DNA of 50,970 nucleotides from Butyricicoccus_A sp964513445 (GCA_964513445.1 CAZEMM010000007.1:1-50970); one strand, 5' to 3'; positions 7,431-16,114 are shown, counted from the stretch's first letter. A program made the numbers and translations. Notes: generated by a model from the letters alone, not told the origin.

Positions 7431-8780
7431 ATGCCTGATTATCCCTATGTTCCCGAAACCATCACCGTACATCTTGCGCCGCCCGACCAGCCCGCACAAA
7501 ATGTCACGGTTCCGTTTTTGGAATACGCGCAAAACGTCGCCTCCAGCGAGCTATACCCCACCTGGCCGGAAAACGCGCTGCGTGCCAATATCTATGCGCA
7601 GACGACGTTCGCACTCAACCGTATTTATACCGAATGGTACCGCGCGCGCGGCTACGACTTTGACATCACAAATTCCACCGCCTATGACCAGTCGTTCGTG
7701 TATGGACGCGATATCTTTGACAATGTTGCCGCGTTGGTCAACGAGCAATTTGACCGCTATCTCGCCCGCCCCGGTTTTGTCCAACCGCTGTTCTCCGCCT
7801 ATTGTGACGGCAGGCGCGTGCAGTGCGAGGGGCTGAGCCAATGGGGCACGGTTGCGCTGGCGGAACGCGGCATGTCTCCCTATGAAATTCTGACGTATTA
7901 CTACGGCGACAATCTGGACATCCGCACCGCGCCGATCCGTCCGGCTGCCGTGTCCTATCCGGGCGCGCCGCTGCGCTTTGGCGATGTCAGTCTTGCGGTT
8001 GAAACCATACAGATCCGCCTCAACCGGATTTCAGACAATTATCCCGCCATCCCAAAGATTTATCCGATCAACGGCGTATTTGATATCGCCACGCAAGCTG
8101 CCGTGCAGGCGTTCCAGCGCATTTTCAATCTGACGCCCGACGGCGTCGTCGGTCCCGCGACATGGAATCAAATCCTGTCCGTCTATACGGCCGTGCTGCG
8201 GCTGGCTGAGCTGGACGCCGAGGGTCTGACTCTACAGGATGTCACACGGCAGCTGCCCGGCGTGCTCAGCGAGGGAATGCGCGGCAGCTCTGTGCGCCTG
8301 CTGCAATATTTTCTCGGTGTGCTCGGCGCATTCAACAGCGCTTTGCCGCAGCTGTCCGTCGCGGATATTGACGGAATATTTGGCGAAAAAACGCGAGAGG
8401 CTGTCCTCGCCTTTCAAAATTTCGCCGGACTGACGCCGGATGGCATCGTCGGTGCGCAGACATGGAACGCCCTGCTCACCGCCTATAATCAGATCGCACA
8501 GTCGCGCCCTTCCATTGAAGAAAACGTGCCGATTCCACCGGCGGAGAACCTCGTGCTCGGCGCACAGTCGCCGCGCGTGCTGGAATTACAGCAGCTGTTA
8601 AATCGCCTGCGCACGGCCTATCCGCAGATTCCCGCAATACCGGAAACCGGATATTTCGGGGAACAGACGCGCGATGCCGTTCTTGCCTTTCAGCAGCTGT
8701 TCGGGCTGACGCCGGTCGGCTATGTCGGCGCGCTGACGTTTTATCTGCTCGAGCGGGCTGTCAGTCAGCTGGGCAGCTGA
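7431..8780 (+). CDS. SleC-like protein: SpoIID/LytB domain plus three peptidoglycan-binding domains
   Basis: Likely peptidoglycan or spore-cortex hydrolase. Residues ~20-160 form a SpoIID/LytB-type domain (VPFLEYAQNVASSELYPTWP, NSTAYDQSFVYG, CEGLSQWGTVALAERG, YEILTYYYG), the fold of the lytic transglycosylase SpoIID. Three PG_binding_1 units follow (around 180-245, 280-345 and 370-445), each ending in a DGxxGxxTWN-type or related motif (LTPDGVVGPATWNQIL, LTPDGIVGAQTWNALL, LTPVGYVGALTFYLL). No signal peptide is visible, as in mother-cell-made cortex proteins. Clostridial SleC combines SpoIID-like and PG-binding parts, but no pro-sequence or protease site was identified here. It is coupled to the preceding small gene. 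Vegetative wall turnover is the alternative. Confidence 0.8.
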   Translation: MPDYPYVPETITVHLAPPDQPAQNVTVPFLEYAQNVASSELYPTWPENALRANIYAQTTFALNRIYTEWYRARGYDFDITNSTAYDQSFVYGRDIFDNVAALVNEQFDRYLARPGFVQPLFSAYCDGRRVQCEGLSQWGTVALAERGMSPYEILTYYYGDNLDIRTAPIRPAAVSYPGAPLRFGDVSLAVETIQIRLNRISDNYPAIPKIYPINGVFDIATQAAVQAFQRIFNLTPDGVVGPATWNQILSVYTAVLRLAELDAEGLTLQDVTRQLPGVLSEGMRGSSVRLLQYFLGVLGAFNSALPQLSVADIDGIFGEKTREAVLAFQNFAGLTPDGIVGAQTWNALLTAYNQIAQSRPSIEENVPIPPAENLVLGAQSPRVLELQQLLNRLRTAYPQIPAIPETGYFGEQTRDAVLAFQQLFGLTPVGYVGALTFYLLERAVSQLGS

Positions 8781-8793
8781 ATCCTTTTCATTT

Positions 8794-9182
8794 CCTTTTG
8801 CACCCGAAGAGTTGCAAACGAAAACTTTAACTCTCAGCGCTGGAGAGATTACCGTATCACAAACCCTTTACGCACCAGTGTTTACAATTACAGGCCATAA
8901 CCCTCAGCGCACAATGAAACGCCCGTCAAAAACATTTGGCGTCAGGAGTTTTTGACGGGCACCACGCCCCTGCATCCGTTTGGGGAAGCCATCTATTTTG
9001 ACAAGCAGCCTTCGTGCTCACAAGCGCCGGTAGGGGTGCAGGGGGAGGGCGGGCGCACTGCGCCCTCTCCCTGCATGCTTTCACAAAAGCAATGCAACTG
9101 CTTCTATTCAAGTGGGGAAACCGGCGCACCCCGCCCACCCGATTTGTCGAGCCGTCTGCAACTCTCTCCCTGTATGGTCTTA
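8794..9182 (+). repeat. Dispersed repeat, copy A
   Basis: One of four copies of an intergenic repeat in this window. It fills the gap between the convergent SleC-like gene and serS. It contains a perfect 13-bp inverted repeat, GCCCGTCAAAAAC (8921-8933) with GTTTTTGACGGGC (8948-8960) around a 14-nt loop. It starts near CCTTTTGCACCCGAAGAG and ends near TGGTCTTA. Compared with copies B and D it lacks the 5' third. No transposase is encoded, and no target-site duplication could be established by eye. Confidence 0.85.
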
Positions 9183-9192
9183 GCAGACAAGT

Positions 9193-9225
9193 AAAAAGCC
9201 TGCCGGCAAAACCGACAGGCTTTTT
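9193..9225. terminator. serS terminator
   Basis: AAAAAGCCTG (9193-9202) pairs with CAGGCTTTTT (9216-9225), with T-runs on both strands, just beyond the serS stop. Confidence 0.85.
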
Positions 9226-9234
9226 ACCAATCTT

Positions 9235-10506
9235 TTACTTCTTGATTATATCCGTTCCCATAAAGCCGCGCAGCGCCTCCGGAACCGTTACCGAGCCGTC
9301 TGCGTTCTGGTAATTCTCCAAAATTGCGGCGACAGTCCGTCCGACCGCGACACCCGAGCCGTTGAGCGTATGCGCATACTGCGGCTTGCCCTTTTCATTT
9401 CGGCAGCGGATATTTGCACGGCGCGCCTGATAATCCAGAAAATTGGAGCACGAGGAAATCTCGACATAGCGGCCATACGACGGCATCCACACCTCAATGT
9501 CATAGGTGCACGCCGAGCTGAAGCCCACATCGCCCGTACACAGGATAACGACGCGGTACGGCAGACCCAGACCCTGCAGCACGCGCTCCGCCTCGGCGGT
9601 CAGGTTCTCCAGCTGTGTCCATGAATCCTCCGGCGCGGTGAAATTGACCAGCTCTACCTTGTTAAACTGATGCTGACGGATGAGGCCGCGCGCATCGCGC
9701 CCGGCTGCGCCAGCCTCCGCACGGAAGCACGCGGAATACGCCGCATATCGAACCGGCAGCTGCTCATACGGTATGATGGCGTCACGATACATATTGGTAA
9801 CCGGTACCTCTGCGGTCGGAATCAAATATTGGTCGGAGCCTTCCAGATGATACATATCCTCCGCAAATTTTGGCAGCTGGCCCGTGCCGGTCATTGACGC
9901 AGCATTGGCGACAAACGGCGGCAAAATCTCAGTATAGCCGTTTTCCGTATGCGTATTGAGGAAATAATTGATGACGGCGCGCTCCAGACGCGCACCCATG
10001 CCCTTGTAGAAATGGAACCGGCTGCCGGTGACCTTTGCCGCAGTCTCTGGATCCAAAATGCCCAGATCCTTACCGATATCCCAATGTGCCTTCGGCTCAA
10101 AATCGAACTGCGGCGGCTCGCTCCAGCGGCGCAGCTCCGGATTGCACGTATCGTCCGCGCCCTCCGGCACCTGATCCGCCGGGACATTCGGGACGGTCAG
10201 CAGCATATCATGCAGCTTCTGCTCGACCTCGGTGCGCTGCGCATCCAAATCCTTGACCGACTGGCTCAGCTGTTTCATCTCTGCCAGCAATGCGCTGACA
10301 TCCTCGCCCGCCTTTTTCATCTTAGGGATCGTCTTGGATACGGCATTTTGCTCCGCCTTCATGGATTCTACCCTGCCGATGATATCGCGGCGCTGCTGAT
10401 CGAGCGCAAGAATGGCGTCGATTTCTTCATCATAGCTCTTACCGCGCATCGCCAGACGGGTCTTGCACAGCTCAACATTGTCTCGGATAAATTTTACATC
10501 TAACAC
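9235..10506 (-). CDS. serS: Seryl-tRNA synthetase
   Basis: Class II aminoacyl-tRNA synthetase that charges tRNA-Ser. At 423 residues it is full length. The N-terminal ~110 residues form the antiparallel coiled-coil arm that grips the tRNA long arm. The catalytic core contains motif 2 (YRDAIIPYEQLP to CFRAEAGAAGRDARGLIRQHQF), the serine pocket segment EISSCSNFLDYQARR and motif 3 (LNGSGVAVGRTVAAILENYQ). It begins 34 nt after the membrane coiled-coil gene and probably forms the end of the parA-parB operon. No T-box leader precedes it. Confidence 0.97.
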   Translation of the reverse strand: MLDVKFIRDNVELCKTRLAMRGKSYDEEIDAILALDQQRRDIIGRVESMKAEQNAVSKTIPKMKKAGEDVSALLAEMKQLSQSVKDLDAQRTEVEQKLHDMLLTVPNVPADQVPEGADDTCNPELRRWSEPPQFDFEPKAHWDIGKDLGILDPETAAKVTGSRFHFYKGMGARLERAVINYFLNTHTENGYTEILPPFVANAASMTGTGQLPKFAEDMYHLEGSDQYLIPTAEVPVTNMYRDAIIPYEQLPVRYAAYSACFRAEAGAAGRDARGLIRQHQFNKVELVNFTAPEDSWTQLENLTAEAERVLQGLGLPYRVVILCTGDVGFSSACTYDIEVWMPSYGRYVEISSCSNFLDYQARRANIRCRNEKGKPQYAHTLNGSGVAVGRTVAAILENYQNADGSVTVPEALRGFMGTDIIKK

Positions 10507-10540
10507 AGTTTTGCTTCCTTTCTATCTCAACTCGGACGCT

Positions 10541-11071
10541 TTATTCGTCCGCGAGTTCCTCACAGATGCGCTCATATTCCTCCGCCGCTTCATCCAGCAG
10601 CGGCATCGTGTTCGGGTCGGTCAGCGTTTCCCGCGTGTAGGCCTGATCCATCCGTTCAATGATAGACTGTGCGGTCACCACCTCGCCCAGCTGATAGGCG
10701 CGTTCCAGCTTCCACAGATCGTTCAGCGCATCCGCCTGATCGGTCTGCTGTTCCAATTCTTCCTTTTCCTCCTGCGCCTGCTGCAGCTCTTCCTCCAAAA
10801 CATTTACCGTCTGCTGCAGCTGATCGGCACGCACCTGCGCGCCCTGTGCGGCATCCGATTGCTCGGACAGCTGCGTGCCGAGCGACTCCAATTGGATATT
10901 TGCATGCTCCTGCATGATATAGCTGACCAAAATCAGCACCAGCGCGACAAAAAACAGACCGATAATATAAAACACAAAAATGCGATGGCTTTTCTGCTGC
11001 TGTCTGTCCTCGCAGACGGCTTCATCCAGGCTTTCCAGCACATCCTGCTCATTTTCATTCGAATGGTTCAC
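10541..11071 (-). CDS. Single-pass membrane protein with coiled coil, unknown function
   Basis: I do not recognise a named family. Of 176 residues, 1-29 are polar and cytoplasmic, about 30-53 form one membrane helix (FVFYIIGLFFVALVLILVSY), and about 55-115 are a Gln/Glu-rich heptad-like coiled coil (LQQTVNVLEEELQQAQEEKE). The C-terminal domain is acidic and ends ICEELADE. The topology suggests a membrane-tethered coiled coil facing outward, loosely reminiscent of FtsL/DivIC-type division proteins but without recognisable similarity. It sits between parB and serS with short gaps (15 and 34 nt), so it is co-transcribed with the chromosome-partition genes. A role in segregation or the envelope is only a guess. 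Confidence 0.75.
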   Translation of the reverse strand: MNHSNENEQDVLESLDEAVCEDRQQQKSHRIFVFYIIGLFFVALVLILVSYIMQEHANIQLESLGTQLSEQSDAAQGAQVRADQLQQTVNVLEEELQQAQEEKEELEQQTDQADALNDLWKLERAYQLGEVVTAQSIIERMDQAYTRETLTDPNTMPLLDEAAEEYERICEELADE

Positions 11072-11086
11072 ACGGCCAAACCTCCA

Positions 11087-11986
11087 TCAAAGCGTTACAG
11101 CGGCAAGCGCGCTTACCAACCGCTCGAGATCATCATCTCCATAATATTCCAGCTGAATCTGACCCTTGTTCTTTTTCTTTTCAATGTGAACACGGCGTCC
11201 CAGCGTACTTTCCAGTTTATGCTGCAGCTCTGCATAATAATCCGGCTGAAATTCCTCCGGCAGCTGGTTTTCCGATGGCTTGGGCTTATTCAGCCTTTTG
11301 ACATACGCCTCCGCCTGCCGCACGGACATGCCGGTCTTTGCCATCTTCTGTGCTGCCTGCTTGCGCAGGCTCTCGTCCTGAATCGCCAGGACAGCGCGCG
11401 CATGGCCGCTGGACAGCGTCCCCTCCGTCACCATTGCGCGGACATCCGCATCCAATGACAACAAGCGCAGACTGTTTGCCACAGCCGAACGCGACCGGCC
11501 GACGCGCTGCGCGACCTCTTCCTGCTTTAGTCCAAACTGCTCGATGAGCGCGCGGTAGCCCTCCGCCTCCTCCATGGGGGTGAGATCCTCACGCTGTAAA
11601 TTTTCAATGAGCGCCAGCTCCATCACTGTGCGGTCATCCGCCTGCACAACCATGGCCGGAATGGTATCCAAACCCGCATTTCGCGCTGCGCGCCAGCGCC
11701 GCTCTCCGGCTACAATCTGATAATATCCATTTTCCTGCTGCCGAACGGTAATCGGCGCGAGCACGCCATGCTGCCGGATGCTGTCCTCCAGCTCCTGCAG
11801 AGATGCCTCATCAAATTCCTGCCGCGGCTGTGCGCGATTCGGTTCGATACGCCGCAGCGGAATATGCCGGAATCCATTGCGTGTGGGCGACGGTGCGTCA
11901 GATCCAACCGTCTGCGGAACAGACGGGTCAACATTTTCCTCGCCAAAAAGTGCGTAAAGACCGCGTCCCAAGCTCTTATTTGCCAT
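11087..11986 (-). CDS. parB: Chromosome-partitioning protein ParB (Spo0J)
   Basis: CTP-dependent DNA clamp that loads at parS and recruits SMC, working with ParA in origin segregation. The protein has 299 residues. The N-terminus has the conserved LGRGLYALFG start, then the ParB/Srx CTP-binding domain (IEPNRAQPRQEFDE, GERRWRAARNAGL near residue 100, LIENLQREDLTPMEEA), and then a helix-turn-helix (LKQEEVAQRVGRSRSAVANSLRLL). The dimerisation domain is C-terminal. The second of two adjacent ATGs is preferred because GAGAGGAG is 6 nt upstream of it and only 3 nt from the first. It follows parA by 14 nt, and three parS sites lie upstream of parA. It resembles ParB/Spo0J more than Noc because the nearby sites are parS. 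Confidence 0.95.
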   Translation of the reverse strand: MANKSLGRGLYALFGEENVDPSVPQTVGSDAPSPTRNGFRHIPLRRIEPNRAQPRQEFDEASLQELEDSIRQHGVLAPITVRQQENGYYQIVAGERRWRAARNAGLDTIPAMVVQADDRTVMELALIENLQREDLTPMEEAEGYRALIEQFGLKQEEVAQRVGRSRSAVANSLRLLSLDADVRAMVTEGTLSSGHARAVLAIQDESLRKQAAQKMAKTGMSVRQAEAYVKRLNKPKPSENQLPEEFQPDYYAELQHKLESTLGRRVHIEKKKNKGQIQLEYYGDDDLERLVSALAAVTL

Positions 11987-12000
11987 CATTTACTCCTCTC

Positions 12001-12762
12001 TCACATTTGATTTCTGCGGAGAAATTCCAATGCCAACGCCATATAAGCCTCCGCGCCGCGACAATAGCGATCATACGCTGTGATCGGCTCCCCATGGCTG
12101 GGCGCTTCAGACAGACGTACATTGCGCGGCACAACGGTCGCAAAGACCTTTTTGCCAAAATGCCGCTTGACTTCCTCAACCACCTGCAAGGAAAGATTGG
12201 TGCGCCCGTCAAACATCGTCAGCAGGACGCCCTCCATTTTAATTTCCTGATTGAGCACGCGCTGTACCGACCGAATGGTCATCATCAGCTGTGTTAAACC
12301 CTCTAATGCATAATATTCGCATTGTAACGGAACGAGGAATGAATCGGCCGCACAAAGCGAATTGAGCGTCAGCAGACCAAGCGACGGCGGACAATCAATA
12401 AAAATAAAATCATAGGTATCGCGCAGCGGATCCAACGCCATTTTTAAGCGATATTCTCGACGATCCAGCTCGATCAAATCGATTTCCGCACCGGCCAAAT
12501 TAACATTCGCGCCAAGCACATCCACCCATTTGGTCTTGACAATGGCATCCTCTACCGGCGCATCCAGCACAGTCACCTCATAGACGCTGGTTTTCAGCTC
12601 ACGGGGCTCGATACCAAAACCGGAAGTCGCATTGCCCTGCGGGTCAAAATCACAGACCAGTATTTTCTTACCCTGCTCCGCAAGCGCAGCCGCAAGATTG
12701 ACAGCGGTCGTCGTCTTTCCGACACCGCCTTTTTGATTTGCAAATGCAATTATTTTCCCCAT
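12001..12762 (-). CDS. parA: Chromosome-partitioning ATPase ParA (Soj)
   Basis: Deviant Walker A ATPase that forms DNA-bound dimers and, with ParB, drives origin segregation; in Bacillus it also modulates DnaA. The protein has 253 residues. The deviant Walker A motif KGGVGKTT spans residues 11-18. Also visible are the switch I DFDPQGN segment and IFIDCPPSLGLLTLN (Walker B). It is the first gene of the leftward parA-parB-unknown-serS operon. Its promoter overlaps parS site 1, suggesting ParB autoregulation. Confidence 0.96.
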   Translation of the reverse strand: MGKIIAFANQKGGVGKTTTAVNLAAALAEQGKKILVCDFDPQGNATSGFGIEPRELKTSVYEVTVLDAPVEDAIVKTKWVDVLGANVNLAGAEIDLIELDRREYRLKMALDPLRDTYDFIFIDCPPSLGLLTLNSLCAADSFLVPLQCEYYALEGLTQLMMTIRSVQRVLNQEIKMEGVLLTMFDGRTNLSLQVVEEVKRHFGKKVFATVVPRNVRLSEAPSHGEPITAYDRYCRGAEAYMALALEFLRRNQM

Positions 12763-12814
12763 ATCTTAGGATTCCCCTTCCGGATATAGTGTGAACGGTA
12801 AAAAATCTGTTTTT

Positions 12815-12843
12815 ATTATATCACGATGTTTCACGTGAAACAA
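12815..12843 (-). promoter_or_regulatory. parA promoter overlapping parS site 1
   Basis: Minus-strand TTGTTT (12838-12843), 17-nt spacer and TATAAT (12815-12820). The -35 and most of the spacer lie within parS 12827-12842, so ParB loading could block RNA polymerase. Confidence 0.55.
12827..12842. promoter_or_regulatory. parS: parS site 1
   Basis: Exact canonical 16-bp palindrome TGTTTCACGTGAAACA, the ParB loading site. Confidence 0.96.
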
Positions 12844-12926
12844 CTGTTTTATGGGTAGTTGTTGTAAAATCTCGGATAATTCTTATATTTTTATTAAAAA
12901 TGATAGGCTTTGTTCTATAGACATAT

Positions 12927-12942
12927 TGTTTCACGTGAAACA
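12927..12942. promoter_or_regulatory. parS: parS site 2
   Basis: Exact TGTTTCACGTGAAACA, starting exactly 100 bp after site 1. Confidence 0.96.
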
Positions 12943-13126
12943 CATGGACTGTAGAAAGCGTGAAACTTCAATCCGAATCATACATTCCTTTCATCGTGAT
13001 CTCTCCATTTAACGCAACGTCGTCAAAATAATTGCATTTCAAAGTGTGCAAGAGAATGGCGTACGGACACCGGACTGTATGGCTTCACCCAAATGCCAAC
13101 CTGTCGACAAGGATTGACAGACAGAA

Positions 13127-13142
13127 TGTTTCACGTGAAACA
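13127..13142. promoter_or_regulatory. parS: parS site 3
   Basis: Exact TGTTTCACGTGAAACA, starting exactly 200 bp after site 2 and ending 5 bp before the rsmG stop codon. The gap 12763-13147 otherwise holds the parA promoter and no gene. Confidence 0.96.
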
Positions 13143-13147
13143 CATCC

Positions 13148-13849
13148 CTACAGCGGCTTTGCTGAAATTCTTCGGTACGCTCTGGGATATTGCTTTGGTG
13201 TGGGTTTTATCTTACGAATGCATATCAGTCGGTGTGCAATATCCGTCTGTGGAATGTTATAATCCGTAATCTGCTCTATTTCACCGCCCAAAACAGCAAT
13301 CGCGTGCTTCGCCTGCGCGATTTCCGCATCGCTTTCGCGGCCCTTCATGGCGATAAAGCATCCGCCGCATTTGACCAAAGGCAGCGACAATTCAACCAAA
13401 ATATTGAGCTGCGCGACCGCACGGGAAACAGCAGCATCAAATTGTTCGCGATGCGACGCGGCAAAATCCTCCGCCCGTGCATGTACTGCCTGAATATCCG
13501 TCAGGTGCATGCCGTCGATGCAGTCGGATAAAAAACGAATGCGTTTGCCGAGCGAATCAAGCAGCGTCAGCTTGCAGCTCGGACATAAAAGATGCAGCGG
13601 CATACCGGGAAATCCCGCGCCACAGCCGACATCAACGACGGATTGCGCAGTAAAATCATGTACCGTAAGCAGGGAAGCGCAATCCAACAAATGTTTGGTT
13701 GCAATTTCTGACGGTTCGATGATCCGCGTTAAATTTGTGACCTTGTTGGTTTCCAGCATACGCGCAGTAAACTCTTGCAGCTGCGCGAGCTGTCTTTCTG
13801 TGACAGACAGACCCATCGTGGCAAGGCCTGTTTTTAAAATTGTATTCAT
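13148..13849 (-). CDS. rsmG: 16S rRNA (guanine527-N7)-methyltransferase RsmG
   Basis: S-adenosylmethionine-dependent enzyme that methylates G527 of 16S rRNA; its loss gives low-level streptomycin resistance in other bacteria. The 233-residue length is typical. The SAM-binding motif I is VVDVGCGAGFPGMPLHLL, preceded by the family segment EIATKHLLDCASLL and followed by KLTLLDSLGKRIRFLSD. Its ATG overlaps the mnmG stop (ATGA at 13846-13849), the classical mnmG-rsmG translational coupling. Confidence 0.96.
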   Translation of the reverse strand: MNTILKTGLATMGLSVTERQLAQLQEFTARMLETNKVTNLTRIIEPSEIATKHLLDCASLLTVHDFTAQSVVDVGCGAGFPGMPLHLLCPSCKLTLLDSLGKRIRFLSDCIDGMHLTDIQAVHARAEDFAASHREQFDAAVSRAVAQLNILVELSLPLVKCGGCFIAMKGRESDAEIAQAKHAIAVLGGEIEQITDYNIPQTDIAHRLICIRKIKPTPKQYPRAYRRISAKPL

Positions 13850-15729
13850 AGTTGTTCTCCCCGCTCAATCAAATCGACAACAATCATCAGCGCTGTAATA
13901 TCTGCCGGACTGACACCGGAAATACGCGACGCCTGTCCAAAATTTATCGGACGAATTTTTTGCAGCTTTTGCCGTGCCTCCAGCCGCAGCGAACCAATCG
14001 ATTCATAGTCGATATCGGGCGGCAGCGGACGGCCTTCCAGCCTGCGAAATTGTTCAACATCGCGCAGCTGACGCCGAATATATCCCTCATACTTGATGCG
14101 GATATCCACCTGCTCACGCACGACATCCGACAGCGGCGGACGGTTTGGATCAAAGGACGCCAGCATGTCGTAATTCAACTCGGGACGGCGAATCAAATCA
14201 GCCAGCTTACAGCCGGATTTCAGCTGCGTGCTGTGATGCTGCTGTAAAAACGACTGCAACGCATCGGAAGGGGAGAGGTTGACATTTTGCACACGATCAA
14301 TTTCCTGCTGAACCAATTGATATTTTTTTTCTACCTTCTCCAGACGTTCCGCGCTGTTCAGGCCAACGCGCGTGCCGATTTTCACCAGACGTTCATCCGC
14401 GTTGTCCTGACGCAGCAGCAGACGATATTCGCTGCGCGATGTCATCATGCGATACGGCTCGTTTGTGCCGCGCGTGACCAGATCATCCACCAGCGTACCG
14501 ATATAGCCGTCTGCGCGATCTAAAATCATCGGCGGCTCGCCCTTGAGCTTGAGCGCGGCATTGACACCCGCGACCAGGCCCTGTGCGCCGGCCTCCTCAT
14601 AGCCGGACGATCCGTTAAACTGCCCCGCTCCATATAAACCGGAAATTTTTTTCGTCTCCAGCGTCGGCCGAAGCTCCAGCGGATCAATACAGTCGTATTC
14701 AATCGCGTAGGCCGGTCGCATGACCTCTGCGTGCTCCAAACCCTTGATGGTATGAATCATTTCCAGCTGCACGTCCTCCGGCATGGAGGACGAAAAGCCT
14801 TGGATGTACATCTCCTCCGTATCCAGACCCATCGGTTCAATGAACAGCTGATGGCGCGGTTTATCCGCAAAGCGCACGACCTTATCCTCAATCGATGGGC
14901 AATAGCGCGGTCCGATTCCCTCTACCTTGCCGGAATACAGCGGCGAGCGGTGCAGGTTGCTGCGAATCACCTCATGTGTGCGCGCATTTGTATAGGTAAG
15001 GTAACACACCTCCTGATTTTCCGGCGCGTGTGCTGTCTCAAATGAAAACGGGATGCAATTGCGCTCCCCCTCCTGCACCTCGAGATCGGAGAAATCAATG
15101 CTGCGGCGGTTGACACGCGGCGGCGTACCTGTCTTAAAACGCATAAAACGCAGTCCCATCGCGCGCAGTGAATCAGTCAGGCCGAGCGCGGCAAACATAC
15201 CGTCCGGACCGCCGTCATAAAACATGTCGCCGATAATAATGCGTCCCTGCAAATAGGTGCCTGTCGCGCAGATAACTGCCCTTGCGCCGTAAAATGCGCC
15301 GGTGCGCGTCACGACGCCGGTGACCGCGCCATGCTCCTGCGTCACCTCGACAATCTCCGCCTGCTTGAGCATCAGACCCGGCTGCTGCTCGAGCACATGC
15401 TTCATATAAAGGCGGTATTTCGCGCGGTCTGCCTGCGCGCGCAGCGAGTGCACCGCCGGACCCTTGCCGCGGTTGAGCAATCGGTACTGAATACATGCCG
15501 CATCCGCCGCGCGCGCCATCTCTCCGCCCAGTGCGTCGATCTCGCGCACCAGATGTCCCTTGGCCGTGCCGCCGATGGCCGGATTGCACGGCATGTTTCC
15601 GACCGCGTCGAGATTGATCGTGAAGCAGACGGTACGCATTCCAAGCCGCGCGGAGGCAAGCGCCGCTTCAATTCCGGCATGGCCTGCACCAATAACGGCG
15701 ACATCATAATTTCCCGCATGAAACTGCAT
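13846..15729 (-). CDS. mnmG: tRNA uridine-5-carboxymethylaminomethyl enzyme MnmG
   Basis: FAD-dependent partner of MnmE that installs carboxymethylaminomethyl at wobble U34 of tRNAs. ATG 15729 (627 aa) is preferred over an open 31-codon extension: AAAGGA lies at the right distance, and the protein then begins a few residues before the dinucleotide-binding VIGAGHAGIEAALASARLG. Also visible are CNPAIGGTAKGHLVREIDALGG, GTYLQGRIIIGD and the C-terminal MnmE-interaction helices. It has its own promoter in the gap after mnmE and is coupled to rsmG. Confidence 0.97.
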   Translation of the reverse strand: MQFHAGNYDVAVIGAGHAGIEAALASARLGMRTVCFTINLDAVGNMPCNPAIGGTAKGHLVREIDALGGEMARAADAACIQYRLLNRGKGPAVHSLRAQADRAKYRLYMKHVLEQQPGLMLKQAEIVEVTQEHGAVTGVVTRTGAFYGARAVICATGTYLQGRIIIGDMFYDGGPDGMFAALGLTDSLRAMGLRFMRFKTGTPPRVNRRSIDFSDLEVQEGERNCIPFSFETAHAPENQEVCYLTYTNARTHEVIRSNLHRSPLYSGKVEGIGPRYCPSIEDKVVRFADKPRHQLFIEPMGLDTEEMYIQGFSSSMPEDVQLEMIHTIKGLEHAEVMRPAYAIEYDCIDPLELRPTLETKKISGLYGAGQFNGSSGYEEAGAQGLVAGVNAALKLKGEPPMILDRADGYIGTLVDDLVTRGTNEPYRMMTSRSEYRLLLRQDNADERLVKIGTRVGLNSAERLEKVEKKYQLVQQEIDRVQNVNLSPSDALQSFLQQHHSTQLKSGCKLADLIRRPELNYDMLASFDPNRPPLSDVVREQVDIRIKYEGYIRRQLRDVEQFRRLEGRPLPPDIDYESIGSLRLEARQKLQKIRPINFGQASRISGVSPADITALMIVVDLIERGEQL

Positions 15730-15831
15730 GATAAAGATCCTTTCCGTATAATCGTTATGGATACCGGCGCTGCCGCATACCAAAGCGCAGAATTGCAGCA
15801 TTTGCCAATTCGTAAAGAACATAACGCCTGT

Positions 15832-15867
15832 ATCTTAACAAAAAGAGACGCGTCCGTCAAGACGGAC
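15832..15867 (-). promoter_or_regulatory. mnmG promoter with palindrome
   Basis: Minus-strand TTGACG (15855-15860), 17-nt spacer, TAAGAT (15832-15837). A 7-bp palindrome GTCCGTC-AA-GACGGAC (15852-15867) covers the -35 and might be an operator. Confidence 0.45.
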
Positions 15868-15906
15868 ATTCGCTTTGCCCGCGCGACCGTCTTCCGCCCG
15901 CCGTAC

Positions 15907-15938
15907 TTTTCCACATCTGTGGAAGAATTTGTGGAAAA
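15907..15938. promoter_or_regulatory. Cluster of DnaA-box-like 9-mers upstream of mnmG
   Basis: TTTTCCACA (15907-15915), TGTGGAAGA (15918-15926) and TGTGGAAAA (15930-15938) resemble TTATCCACA, with 8, 7 and 8 of 9 matches in the appropriate orientation. The first two also form a small hairpin. The remainder of 15730-16114 contains no gene. Confidence 0.4.
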
Positions 15939-16058
15939 CCTGCCGACACACCTCGTCATAATTTGCTTAATTGGAAATTTTTAGTAGAAAATAGTTGATT
16001 TTTCTGTTGATAACTCTGTGTAAAATGTGTAAAACTCATTACAAAGTGCGTTTCTGCC

Positions 16059-16105
16059 AAAAAATGCCATTCCAGGCAGAATTGTATCATTCTACCGGAA
16101 TGGCA
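16059..16105 (-). terminator. mnmE terminator
   Basis: On the minus strand TGCCATTCC and GGAATGGCA pair (16097-16105 with 16065-16073), followed by TTTTTT (16059-16064), shortly after the mnmE stop at 16115. Confidence 0.85.
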
Positions 16106-16114
16106 ATTTCTCAT

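Noticed and set aside
10507..10540. Possible T-box leader before serS
   Set aside because: The gap to the upstream gene is only 34 nt, too short for a T-box.
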